Position numbers and translations under genes: made by a program
Source of the DNA: Bacilli bacterium
GTDB taxonomy: Bacteria; Bacillota_I; Bacilli_A; RFN20; CAG-288
DNA length: 42,437 bases
NCBI GenBank assembly: GCA_022652945.1
Contig: JALCRV010000016.1
Location: forward strand, 1 to 42,437
Direction of reading: 5' to 3'
Notes under the pieces: generated by a model
The model's database searches: none
What the model was told of the DNA's origin: nothing
The model's input: only the letters and a program-made list of their open reading frames with translations
Part shown: in pieces, positions 7,923-16,184 of the stretch
How the letters are laid out: each line of letters opens with the position of its first letter
Numbering within the stretch: the first letter of the stretch is position 1

Positions 7923-8897
7923 ATGATTGAAATCTACCATAACCGAGATAAAGAACTGAAAAAGACCGAATATGAAGACTTATCCAAGGCCGTTTTAGAA
8001 AAGGGCGATTGGATCAATGTCGTTTCCCCAACCCCCGAAATCGTAAGCGCTCTTTCTGAAAAGACTGAGATCGATAAATCATTGCTGATGGCTTCCCTCG
8101 ATGAAGAAGAAAGCGCCCGTGTCGACTCGGATAGCCCGGATACTTTAATCGTCCTCGATGCTCCTTATCTCGAAGACGAAGAAAAGTCCATCTATCTGAC
8201 CGCTCCTTTAATCATCGCCTATAACAAGGAGTACATCGTAACGATTTCCCGCCATCCGAACGATTTAGTCAATGAAGTAATAAAGAAGACCAAAAAGCTG
8301 GAACCGGAAAAGCACGTCAGAATGTCATTGTATCTGGTCTATCGGCTAGCCACGCTCTTTATTTCTTACCTGAAAAAGATCGATGGGATCACTAAGGAAG
8401 TCGAGAAGAAATTACATACCTCGATGAAGAACAGAGAACTTTTCGATTTGATGGATATCAATAAAATCTTGGTTTACTTCTCCACCGCTTTAAATGCTGA
8501 TAAAGGAGTTTTAACTAAACTTCTACGTTCAGCCGCCTTTAAAAAGTACGAAGAAGACGCTGATCTATTAGATGACACAGCCGTTGAATTAGACCAAGCT
8601 ATTGAAATGTGCACCATCTACCGTGACATCTTAGCTGGTATGATGGATGCCTTCGCCTCGATTATTTCTAATAACCTGAACATCGTGATGAAGACTTTTG
8701 CTATCATCACCATCGTCATCTCGATTCCTACTTTAGTGGCTTCCTTTTTCGGAATGAACTTCAAAGAATCACCGTTATATGAGAATCCTTACGGTTTCTG
8801 GATTGTCACTGGTGTCTCAGTTGTTCTAGCGGTTTTAGGCACGATTGCCCTCGTCTTAGCGGGACGCAGTAACACCAGCCAAAAGAAGAACAAATAA
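7923..8897 (+). CDS. corA: CorA-family magnesium transporter
   Basis: The 324-residue inner-membrane divalent-cation channel would work as a homopentamer that carries Mg2+ (or Co2+/Ni2+). The long acidic, helical cytoplasmic domain occupies residues 1-250. Two C-terminal membrane helices follow (about 258-276 and 292-313), joined by the signature loop G277-M278-N279 with the acidic loop typical of CorA (FKESPLYENPYGFW). Length and layout are normal for the family. The start ATG follows AAGAGGAAC at about 5-7 nt. It heads a run of plus-strand genes, but the next gene has its own promoter. Confidence 0.95.
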   Translation: MIEIYHNRDKELKKTEYEDLSKAVLEKGDWINVVSPTPEIVSALSEKTEIDKSLLMASLDEEESARVDSDSPDTLIVLDAPYLEDEEKSIYLTAPLIIAYNKEYIVTISRHPNDLVNEVIKKTKKLEPEKHVRMSLYLVYRLATLFISYLKKIDGITKEVEKKLHTSMKNRELFDLMDINKILVYFSTALNADKGVLTKLLRSAAFKKYEEDADLLDDTAVELDQAIEMCTIYRDILAGMMDAFASIISNNLNIVMKTFAIITIVISIPTLVASFFGMNFKESPLYENPYGFWIVTGVSVVLAVLGTIALVLAGRSNTSQKKNK

Positions 8898-8950
8898 GCA
8901 TCCGTCAGTTCTTTTTAAGCATCGTCCCATAAGTGAAATTCTTTTTCCTG

Positions 8951-8979
8951 TTCTTAGATAATAAAAGATATGCTAAAAT
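8951..8979 (+). promoter_or_regulatory. extended -10 promoter placing the start site at the ATG of the acyltransferase
   Basis: TGCTAAAAT is an extended -10 (hexamer TAAAAT at 8974-8979) with a weak -35 (TTCTTA, 8951-8956) at 17 nt. Transcription should start about 7 nt downstream, at 8986-8987, which is the A of the ATG. No Shine-Dalgarno sequence is present, so the mRNA may be leaderless. Confidence 0.5.
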
Positions 8980-8986
8980 ATGAAGT

Positions 8987-10297
8987 ATGAAAAAGCATGA
9001 ACTAACGATCGAAGAGAAGCTTTTTAAACGCAAGTATCGCCGTCCGAGTCGTTTTTTGAATTTCCTTTATCATTTTATTTCCTGGCATGCCATCTTAAAA
9101 AAGTACCATCCGCATATTGTCATTAAGGACGATATCAACGACTGCAAGGGTCCTTGCTTTTTAATCTGGAATCATCTCTCTCGTATCGATCATGCCTACC
9201 TCATCCAAGCAGCCTATCCGAAAAGAATGAACATCGTCGCTGGCTACAATGAGTTCTACCGCAGCCACCTACAATTCGTTTTCCATTTAATGCATATTCT
9301 CCCGAAGAGAAATTATGCCAAGGATGTTTTAGGAATCAAAGCGATCATGAGCATCGTCAAAGAGGGAGGATGCGTCGCTTTCTCCCCGGAAGGAATGAGT
9401 TCCATCTATGGAACTAACCAGCCGATCGTTGTCGGTACCGGACACCTATTAAAGCATTTCGATATACCCGTTTATTTTTTGAAGATGCGGGGAGAATACT
9501 TAGCTAATACGAAAGTCTGCCTCGATGAAAGAATCGGTAAATGCGAAGCGGAAATGTCGCTTCTTTTCACGCCTGAAGAACTTAATAAACTGACCAATGA
9601 GGAAGTGGAAGATAAAATCAATTTAGCTTTTAAGAACGATGATTATGAATACGGTCATCAGCAACATGTTAAATGGAAGACTAACGGAAGAATCTGTGAG
9701 CACCTTAACGACATCTGCTACCGCTGTCCGAAATGCGGAGAAGAATTGAAGATGGTCGCCTCTGGGAATGAGATTAAATGCACCGCCTGTGGCAACGGAG
9801 CTAAAATGAACGATTATTATGAGTTTGAGCCTTTCGACGAAAAATGCGTAATCCCTTCTTCTCCTTCTAAGTGGTTAGCGGAAGAAAGAATCCAGGCGAT
9901 CAAAGAAATCAGAAAAGACCCGAATTACTCTTATTCCGTGAAGGCTAAAGTCGGCTTCTTACCTAAGGATCATTACATCAAGAATCAGGAAACCAGCGAA
10001 ATCAGAGGAGACGGAATCTTTACCATTGATCATCAAGGTGTCCATTTTAAAGGGACGAAAGATGGTCAGCCTTATTCTTTTGACCAGGATTATCGCGATG
10101 TCTTTTCCTTAGTCATCGTCACAGACTTAACTAGATTCGCGCTTTATATCAATCAAGAATACGTCGAGCTCCGGCCGGAGATTCCCGCCGTGGGCAAGCT
10201 TCTAGTGCTCACCGAAGAAATGCATCGTCTCCATGCGAATATTTGGAAAGCCTTCCCTTGGGATCGATATATGTACGAAGAAGCAGAAGCTAAATAA
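8987..10297 (+). CDS. PlsC-type acyltransferase with zinc-ribbon insertion
   Basis: The 436-residue protein has an N-terminal lysophospholipid/glycerol-phosphate acyltransferase domain (about 55-215). The catalytic H-x4-D motif is H63-LSRI-D68. A degenerate block III, FSPEGMSS, stands where the family usually has FPEGTRS. At about residues 240-275 there is a four-cysteine zinc ribbon (CYRCPKCGEE...CTACGN), followed by a C-terminal beta-rich domain of unknown function. The acyltransferase would esterify the sn-2 position of lysophosphatidate or a related lipid at the membrane; the zinc ribbon is an unusual addition. The ATG at 8987 appears to coincide with the transcription start. Confidence 0.8.
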   Translation: MKKHELTIEEKLFKRKYRRPSRFLNFLYHFISWHAILKKYHPHIVIKDDINDCKGPCFLIWNHLSRIDHAYLIQAAYPKRMNIVAGYNEFYRSHLQFVFHLMHILPKRNYAKDVLGIKAIMSIVKEGGCVAFSPEGMSSIYGTNQPIVVGTGHLLKHFDIPVYFLKMRGEYLANTKVCLDERIGKCEAEMSLLFTPEELNKLTNEEVEDKINLAFKNDDYEYGHQQHVKWKTNGRICEHLNDICYRCPKCGEELKMVASGNEIKCTACGNGAKMNDYYEFEPFDEKCVIPSSPSKWLAEERIQAIKEIRKDPNYSYSVKAKVGFLPKDHYIKNQETSEIRGDGIFTIDHQGVHFKGTKDGQPYSFDQDYRDVFSLVIVTDLTRFALYINQEYVELRPEIPAVGKLLVLTEEMHRLHANIWKAFPWDRYMYEEAEAK

Positions 10298-10326
10298 GAT
10301 TTCTCTTGTCAATCGAGGTAGTAAAA

Positions 10327-10596
10327 ATGGCTTATCAAATGTTTAAAGGCGACAATGAAGCATCGATCTTTTTAATCAGATGTGGTTCTGATGAAGGCGT
10401 TAAGAAAGCCGTGGATCATTATAAATCGCTCGGCTATGATTGCGATATTGTCCTTTCTAACCCCTCTATTACCCACGTGGTGATTGTCCGTCCATTCGAT
10501 AGAGTCCTCCTACCTTCAGGGCCCTCTATGTGCTACACCTTAAAAAATCAAAAAGTTCCTTTTTACACTTTGGAAGAAGTAGAGAAAAACTGGTAA
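10327..10596 (+). CDS. small hypothetical protein
   Basis: The 89-residue soluble protein is not recognised. It begins MAYQMFKGDNEAS and has an alternating alpha/beta pattern (IFLIRCG, VKKAVDHYKSLGYDCDIVLSN, THVVIVRPFD) consistent with a small ferredoxin-like or Rossmann-like fold. I start at the ATG at 10327, which has CGAGGTAG upstream, rather than the TTG at 10306. It follows the acyltransferase by 29 nt and is probably co-transcribed with it. Confidence 0.65.
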   Translation: MAYQMFKGDNEASIFLIRCGSDEGVKKAVDHYKSLGYDCDIVLSNPSITHVVIVRPFDRVLLPSGPSMCYTLKNQKVPFYTLEEVEKNW

Positions 10597-10630
10597 TCAT
10601 TCCAAAGAAAATGCCTGCTTAAAGTCAGTA

Positions 10631-10654
10631 ATAACAAAGCCAGCGCTTTGTTAT
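10631..10654 (+). promoter_or_regulatory. perfect hairpin just upstream of the next gene's ribosome site
   Basis: ATAACAAAGC-CAGC-GCTTTGTTAT is a 10-bp perfect inverted repeat with a 4-nt loop. It ends 7 nt before AAGGAGG of the gene at 10674. There is no T-run after it, so it is not a normal terminator on the plus strand. An operator or an mRNA structure acting on translation is possible. Confidence 0.45.
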
Positions 10655-10673
10655 CATAAAAAGGAGGTATTTT

Positions 10674-11300
10674 ATGTTTGGAAACTGGGATGACAGGTCG
10701 ATAGTCGATGGGATTAAAGTGCGCAGCACCGCTAACTTCAACTGGTCTACCATCTTCTTTTTAGCTGTCGTAGTCTTCATTTACTGGGAACTGATCTATA
10801 AAAAAGAATGGAAAATGATTTCCGCCGGCATCTCACTTTATGCCGTCCATTGGCTTTGTGAAATCTGCAACGCCATTATCGCCAAAATCTGGGGCTATCC
10901 TCTTTGGGCCGTCACTAACGATTCCACATCTTATATTCTCTTAATCGGTGTCTCTGTTGAGTTGTCATTTATGTTTTCTATCGCTGGCATGGTCGCTTAC
11001 AGGATGCTCCAGGCGGGGCCGAAACAACTTTGGGGCATTCCTTATAAATGGGTGGTCGTCGTCTCGATGAGTATTCTCTTCTCAGTCATCGAAATCTTCC
11101 TCCACTCAACTGGAAAGTTCATCTGGGTCTATCCGTGGTGGGGTGCTTTATTAGTCTGCATCACCGTTTATGTTCCCTTCTTCATCGCCGCTGTCTTCAT
11201 TCCTGATTGCTCACCAAAATTCCAAAAGATTTTCTTGGGCTCTTTGGTCGGGCTTAACATTGTCCTGCTTGCCATCTTAGTTCCGCTAGGAATTATCTAA
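10674..11300 (+). CDS. hypothetical polytopic membrane protein
   Basis: The 208-residue protein has about six membrane helices (roughly 25-42, 46-67, 80-104, 122-142, 150-175 and 185-207) rich in Trp and aromatic residues. I cannot assign a family. A perfect AAAAGGAGG site lies 6 nt before the ATG, so it should be well translated. It is the last gene of the plus-strand run and ends at a bidirectional terminator. Confidence 0.8.
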   Translation: MFGNWDDRSIVDGIKVRSTANFNWSTIFFLAVVVFIYWELIYKKEWKMISAGISLYAVHWLCEICNAIIAKIWGYPLWAVTNDSTSYILLIGVSVELSFMFSIAGMVAYRMLQAGPKQLWGIPYKWVVVVSMSILFSVIEIFLHSTGKFIWVYPWWGALLVCITVYVPFFIAAVFIPDCSPKFQKIFLGSLVGLNIVLLAILVPLGII

Positions 11301-11317
11301 AGCTAATTAATCTATAA

Positions 11318-11356
11318 AAAAGCTCCAACAACCTCATATTGTTGTTGGAGTTTTTT
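11318..11356. terminator. bidirectional terminator between convergent genes
   Basis: A 10-bp perfect stem CTCCAACAAC/GTTGTTGGAG (11323-11332, 11341-11350) has TTTTTTG after it on the plus strand and TTTTTTATAG after it on the minus strand. It serves the membrane-protein gene and the sugar operon. Confidence 0.9.
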
Positions 11357-11384
11357 GTTTGACAATATCACTAAATAAATCAGC

Positions 11385-12923
11385 TTATTCCTTAATAGCC
11401 AAGACAGCTATCCCCTCTTTAGAAAGGAGCGGAACGACAACATCTCCGCTGACATGTGTCAGGACTGTCTTCCTATTCATCTGCCAGACATCGATGACAT
11501 CAACGGTATATTTCTTGTCCTTCGGTAAAGACATCTTCGTCTGGAAGGGGCAATGAATGGAGAAGTAAGTAAGATAGGCTTCATCTTTATAGCTGGAACT
11601 GAAGACAGCATCTTTAATCATCATCAGTTGCAGATCGACAGGATTCACTTTCCTAAGTCTTAAAGCGAATGTACGATATTCGGCCGGAACGGTCTCAACC
11701 ATCTTATTGAACTCTTCATCGCTCATCGTGGCTATTTTACCAATATATCCAGCAGACTGAAGATTAGGAGAAAGAGGACCCGGGATGCTCTCGATGACTT
11801 TTCTTAAAAACTTAATCCGTTTCCAAGACTGCCCTTTTAAAGTCCCGCCTGCCGCCCACCAAAGAATCTCATCAGGTGAATTAAAAGTCTCACCGTGAGT
11901 AGCGTAACCACCGCTAGCAAATGCCTGCCAGAAGCGATTAGTTTCTTCAAAGGCAGAAATATTTCCCCAGTTGCTTTCGATGTTTCCTTCATAACACATC
12001 TCATCATAAATAACCGGCTTATGGTACTTGGCAAGCAGTTCAGGTATCTGAGCTGTTGTCGCTGACTGAATCGAACAGTGAGTAATATGAGGTTTCGAAT
12101 GATCATAAGCCATAAAGCACTGATGAATGCCCATCAAATGTTCAAAGGGTTCATGTTCAAAGATATAATCTTGGATCTTTTCCCAGTCATCATATTGCAT
12201 CGATGGTATTAAGTCGTATTCATTAGCTAGGCTCCACCAGATATGAGGCCAGCTGCCTAATCTTCTTAACAGATAATCCAAATAAGCAAAATTATCAGGC
12301 ATGGAGAATTTGGAAAAGCCCCAATTGTCATAAGGATGGAAAAGAATCAAATCGATCTCAATCCCGAGTTTGATAATACGTTTTAAGATATCTTCAAAAC
12401 GATGCCAGAAATCAGTATCCGGAGAAGAAAGGTCCCAGGTACCATTCACCTTTTTCTGGAACGGATAGAAAGGTGGTTCCCGATGATTATATTCGTAATA
12501 TTTAGGAAATACGCACATTCTGACTTTATTAAAGGAAGCGCGTTTTAAGGAGGATAGAGTTTGATTAACTACTTCATCGGACTGATGAGCCAAGGCGTAG
12601 ACTGTAGTTCCAACAGGAATAAATTGGGTCTTATCAGAAAAGACAAAATGAGTCTCTTCAGCTTTTACCGGCCCATGATCTTTCCCTTCCTTAACTTGGA
12701 ATTGGCCTTTTTTAGAGAAAAGACCGGAGATCTTATAAGAGCAGAGCCCTTTCTCTAAAGGAAGATAACGGATTTTATAAACTCCTTTACCATCGTAGAA
12801 GCCTTCAACTAAGGTAGTCTTCCCGTTAAGCAAGAACTCTCCTTTTAAATCGATCTTCGCGTAGTTCTCTTTCATCTCCGTCCCCGAGAAGACGAACTCC
12901 ATCATTTCATATTGCTTTGCCAT
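11385..12923 (-). CDS. cytoplasmic glycoside hydrolase, DUF5060 / apiosidase-like barrel / DUF5605
   Basis: The 512-residue protein has an N-terminal beta domain of DUF5060 type (about 1-85) and a central TIM barrel of the DUF4038 or apiosidase-like class (about 95-410). A C-terminal beta domain of DUF5605 type follows (about 430-512). Clan-A style catalytic positions are visible: WWSLANEYD (acid/base Glu after Asn) and VIYDEMCYEG (nucleophile Glu). There is no signal peptide, so it acts inside the cell. AAAGGAG precedes the ATG. It starts 18 nt after the kinase stop (12942) and is the last gene of the isomerase-transketolase-kinase operon. This points to release of the sugar that the operon then metabolises. 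Related barrels include GH140 apiosidase, but the substrate is inferred. Confidence 0.8.
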   Translation of the reverse strand: MAKQYEMMEFVFSGTEMKENYAKIDLKGEFLLNGKTTLVEGFYDGKGVYKIRYLPLEKGLCSYKISGLFSKKGQFQVKEGKDHGPVKAEETHFVFSDKTQFIPVGTTVYALAHQSDEVVNQTLSSLKRASFNKVRMCVFPKYYEYNHREPPFYPFQKKVNGTWDLSSPDTDFWHRFEDILKRIIKLGIEIDLILFHPYDNWGFSKFSMPDNFAYLDYLLRRLGSWPHIWWSLANEYDLIPSMQYDDWEKIQDYIFEHEPFEHLMGIHQCFMAYDHSKPHITHCSIQSATTAQIPELLAKYHKPVIYDEMCYEGNIESNWGNISAFEETNRFWQAFASGGYATHGETFNSPDEILWWAAGGTLKGQSWKRIKFLRKVIESIPGPLSPNLQSAGYIGKIATMSDEEFNKMVETVPAEYRTFALRLRKVNPVDLQLMMIKDAVFSSSYKDEAYLTYFSIHCPFQTKMSLPKDKKYTVDVIDVWQMNRKTVLTHVSGDVVVPLLSKEGIAVLAIKE

Positions 12924-12941
12924 AATCCAGTGGCTCCTTTC

Positions 12942-14410
12942 TTAGTTTGCTTGTGCGGCTCTTACCGCTTTAGACCAACCTGATAATTTGTCTTCTCTGC
13001 TCTTATTATCCATCTTAGGCACGTATTCTTCAAAAGAAGTATTCTCCTTATCGATGTTCAAAAGCCCGAGTTTTTTAAAGCCATTAAGCCTACACCTTTA
13101 CCAGTCATTTCTTTCTCTTGAGGCACGATGATGCGAAGAGAAGAAAGATCTGACTGCAGTTGCATTAAGTATCGATTAGAACTGGGTCCGCCATCGACAC
13201 CCAAGGCAGTTATTTTCTTCCCGAGGTCTTTTTCTATCGAACTAATCACATCCTGAATCTGATAGGCGATGGAATCTAAGGCCGCCTTACAGATTTCTTC
13301 TACCCCCGTATTTTCTTTTAAGCCGATTAACAAAGCGGAAGCGGAAGAATTATTATAGGGAGCATTTAAGCCATTAAAGGCGGGGACTAGATAGACTTTG
13401 CTGTCCTGCTGGGCTTTTAAGGCTAGGCTTTCTGCTTCCTTAGGTTCCTTAATAAGATGGAGTCTATCTTTCAGCCACGTGATAACTCCACCGGTGCAAT
13501 TGATATTTCCTTCTAAGACATAGCAGACTTTGCCATTTTCTGCAAAGCCTATCGAGGAATTTAAACCGAAAGAGGAGAGAAGAGGACTATTTCCAATATT
13601 GACCATTACCGATGAACCAGTACCGTAAGTCGCCTTCCCCTCACCGACTTGATAGCAACCGTGTCCATAAAAAGCAGCGTGGGAGTCTCCCATTACTGAA
13701 AGTATCGGCACTTCATGGTTTAAAGCACCATCTAAATCAGTCATCCCGAAATCTCCATCGGAGAAATCAATCTCCGGAAGATATGATGACTTAAGCCCAA
13801 AATAAGAACAAAGTTGTTCATCGTACTTTAAGGTCTTTAAATCCATCAAAGAAGTCCGGGAAGCGTTGGTAACATCAGTTTTAAAAACTTTGCCTTTAGT
13901 TAAACGGCAGATTAAATAAGAATCAATCGTGCCTAAATGGGCTTTATTTTCTTCAAGAAGTCTTTCGTTTTCTTTGTTAGCCTGCTTAAGCCAAGCATAT
14001 TTGGAAGCTGGGTAAAAAGGAGAGAGCCAAAGTCCGGTTTTAAGATGGATTTCCTCCTGATAAGCGGTCAGTTGATCAACGAGCGGCTTGCTGATTGTAT
14101 TCTTCCAGACGACAGCTTCTGTAATAGGTAATCCTTCAGAAGAAAAAAGGCAACTAGTCTCCCGCTGATTTGCAATGGCAATCCCTTTAACTAACTTACT
14201 ATCGATTTTTCCTTTGAAGATTACCTCTTTTGCGACTTTTAGGAGATTAGCATAAATCTCATTTAAATCATGAAAAAGATTGCCGTTTGAATCATATATT
14301 TGCTTATGGCTTAAAAAAGCCGAGGCGATAATCTTTCCTTCTTCATTCAAAAGGAAGCCTTTTGTTCCCTGAGTGGATTGATCAAAGCTAAGAATATATG
14401 ATGCTGACAT
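12942..14410 (-). CDS. FGGY-family carbohydrate kinase, frameshifted near the C-terminus
   Basis: A glycerol-kinase-like FGGY kinase that would phosphorylate the ketose made by the operon's isomerase. It starts MSASYILSFDQSTQGTK, with the ATP-binding D-x-S-T motif. It contains IANQRETSCLF as in glycerol kinase, and the C-terminal signature LGVDGGPSSNRYLMQLQSDL. The first frame stops at 13058 (TGA). The -1 frame continues to TAA at 12942 with the expected family tail (EEYVPKMDNKSREDKLSGWSKAV). The switch lies at AAAAAAC (13070-13076), read as A AAA AAC. One A lost from an A7 run, a sequencing indel, or programmed -1 slippage would each explain it. It starts 1 nt after the transketolase stop. 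Confidence 0.85.
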
Positions 14411-14411
14411 T

Positions 14412-15350
14412 TTAAAGCCCTTGGAAGAAAGCTTCAGCCTTCTTGGTGATGCCCTCAACATCTAAACCATAATACTTAAAGGCTTCTTGAGAAGTTCCGG
14501 CGACCACCGGAGCATCAGGTAAAGAAAGACGGAGGACCTTTTTAGGAGAAGAAGCGGAAAGGACTTGAGAAGCTAAAGCATTCAGGCCGCCGAAAGGAGC
14601 GTGCTCCTCTACGCTGATGACGCCTTTAACGCCATAAGCGTACTTAAGAAGACTCTTTTCATCGAAAGGCTTTAAGCAATACATATCCAGTAAACTAGCT
14701 GAAATCCCCTCTTTTCGAAGTAACTCAACAGCCTTTAAGCATGGATAAGTCATCTCTCCGCAGCTGACGATTAAAAGATCTCTTCCTTCTGACAGGACTT
14801 GAGCTTGATTAAATACGAAATCTGCATCATTTCCTGAATAAATATCCTCAACCGGGTTTCGGCCAACACGGATATAAGCAGGCTTTTTATCCTTTAAAAG
14901 AGACTGGATGATCCTTCCAGTTTGAATTCGGTCGGAAGGAAGATAAACTCTCATGTTCGGCAAGGCTGTCATACAAGCAATATCCTGTGAAGAATGGTGA
15001 GACATACCTAAGGAACCATAACTAACACCACCGGAAATACCGATAAGTTTCACATCGGTATCGGAATAACAAACATCAATTTTGCATTGCTCATAACTGC
15101 GGGTGGTGAGAAAACAAGCGGGGGAAGCTGCAAAAACCTTTTTACCCGCTTTTGCTAACCCAGCCGAAATGCTGACTAAGTCCTGCTCAGCAATCCCGAC
15201 TTCCACAAACTGAGAAGGAAAGGAATCAGCAAAAGGCGTTAAAGAAGCCGAACCACGCGAATCGGAGCAACAAACGATGAGGTACTTATCGCTCTTCGCA
15301 GCCTTTAAGAGTTCTTCACAGATGGCCTGCCTATTGGGTATATTGTTCAT
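14412..15350 (-). CDS. transketolase, C-terminal subunit
   Basis: The 312-residue protein is the pyrimidine-binding plus C-terminal half of a transketolase, made as a separate subunit. Family features include EVGIAEQDLVSISAGLAKAGKKVF (the conserved Glu that activates thiamine diphosphate), GISGGVSYGSLGMSHHSSQDIA and the lower-conserved C-terminal domain. It overlaps the N-terminal subunit gene by 4 nt (ATGA), which implies coupled translation and a two-subunit enzyme. In this operon it should act on a phosphorylated ketose, moving a two-carbon ketol unit onto an aldose phosphate in the cytoplasm. Two-subunit transketolases are also used for apulose 4-phosphate in known apiose pathways (AptA/AptB). 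Confidence 0.93.
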   Translation of the reverse strand: MNNIPNRQAICEELLKAAKSDKYLIVCCSDSRGSASLTPFADSFPSQFVEVGIAEQDLVSISAGLAKAGKKVFAASPACFLTTRSYEQCKIDVCYSDTDVKLIGISGGVSYGSLGMSHHSSQDIACMTALPNMRVYLPSDRIQTGRIIQSLLKDKKPAYIRVGRNPVEDIYSGNDADFVFNQAQVLSEGRDLLIVSCGEMTYPCLKAVELLRKEGISASLLDMYCLKPFDEKSLLKYAYGVKGVISVEEHAPFGGLNALASQVLSASSPKKVLRLSLPDAPVVAGTSQEAFKYYGLDVEGITKKAEAFFQGL

Positions 15351-16171
15351 AACTCACGCTCCTTAATCGCAAAATCTCCAGCGATTCTTGAATATTCTTC
15401 TTCGCTAGGTAAGTGATGATGCCAAGATGCCTTATTTTCCATCACATTAGAGCCTTTCCCTTTAATAGTCTCGCAAACGAGGCAAGTCGGGCCGGCTTTA
15501 TAATCTTCAGCTAACTTAAAAGCAGAGATCAATTGATTCACATCATTTCCGTCTTCGACTTTAATAACGTTCCAACCGAAGCCACGAATGCGGGAAGCTA
15601 AATCAGCCTTACCCATCACCTGAGAGGTCGGGCCGGAGATTTGAAGTTTATTTTCATCGATCACCGCGCATAAGTTATTAAGACTATATTGATTCCCAGC
15701 CATCAAAGCTTCCCAGATCGAACCTTCCGCCATTTCCCCATCACCCATCACGACATAAACACGATAAGATTTCTTATCCATTTTTCCGGCTAAAGCCAAG
15801 CCTACACCAACCGGCAAGCCATGCCCTAAAGAGCCGGAGTTCATTTCAATTCCTAGTAGTTTGTTATTCGGATGGCCGATATAAGGTGATAAAGGTTTTC
15901 CGTATTTCTCCTTGATATCATTTAAATCTAAGAAACCTTTCTTCGCTAAAACCGCATAATAAGCCTCCATCGCATGACCCTTAGAAAGAATGAAGCGATC
16001 ATGATCAGAATCTTTAATATTGGTTAAGTTAACATTCATCACTTGAAAATAAAGGACGGTCAAAATCTCCATGACTGACATATCTCCTCCGATATGCCCA
16101 CCTTTACCAGCCATGATGATATCTAAGGCATCTTTACGTAGCTCATAAGCTAATTTAGAAAGATTTTCCAT
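15347..16171 (-). CDS. transketolase, N-terminal subunit
   Basis: The 274-residue thiamine-diphosphate-binding half of transketolase. It contains KGGHIGGDMS, SKGHAMEAYYA, GSLGHGLPVGVGLALAGK and the pyrophosphate/Mg motif G143-D-G-E ending about 30 residues later in DENKLQ. The last positions of a full-length transketolase are in the adjacent gene. It sits 13 nt after the isomerase stop and overlaps the C-terminal subunit by 4 nt. No key residue appears to be missing. Confidence 0.94.
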   Translation of the reverse strand: MENLSKLAYELRKDALDIIMAGKGGHIGGDMSVMEILTVLYFQVMNVNLTNIKDSDHDRFILSKGHAMEAYYAVLAKKGFLDLNDIKEKYGKPLSPYIGHPNNKLLGIEMNSGSLGHGLPVGVGLALAGKMDKKSYRVYVVMGDGEMAEGSIWEALMAGNQYSLNNLCAVIDENKLQISGPTSQVMGKADLASRIRGFGWNVIKVEDGNDVNQLISAFKLAEDYKAGPTCLVCETIKGKGSNVMENKASWHHHLPSEEEYSRIAGDFAIKEREL

Positions 16172-16184
16172 GATGTTTCAGTGC

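Noticed and set aside
12924-13057. Non-coding gap between kinase and glycosidase
   Set aside because: The -1 frame encodes the expected kinase C-terminus, so this is the rest of a frameshifted gene.
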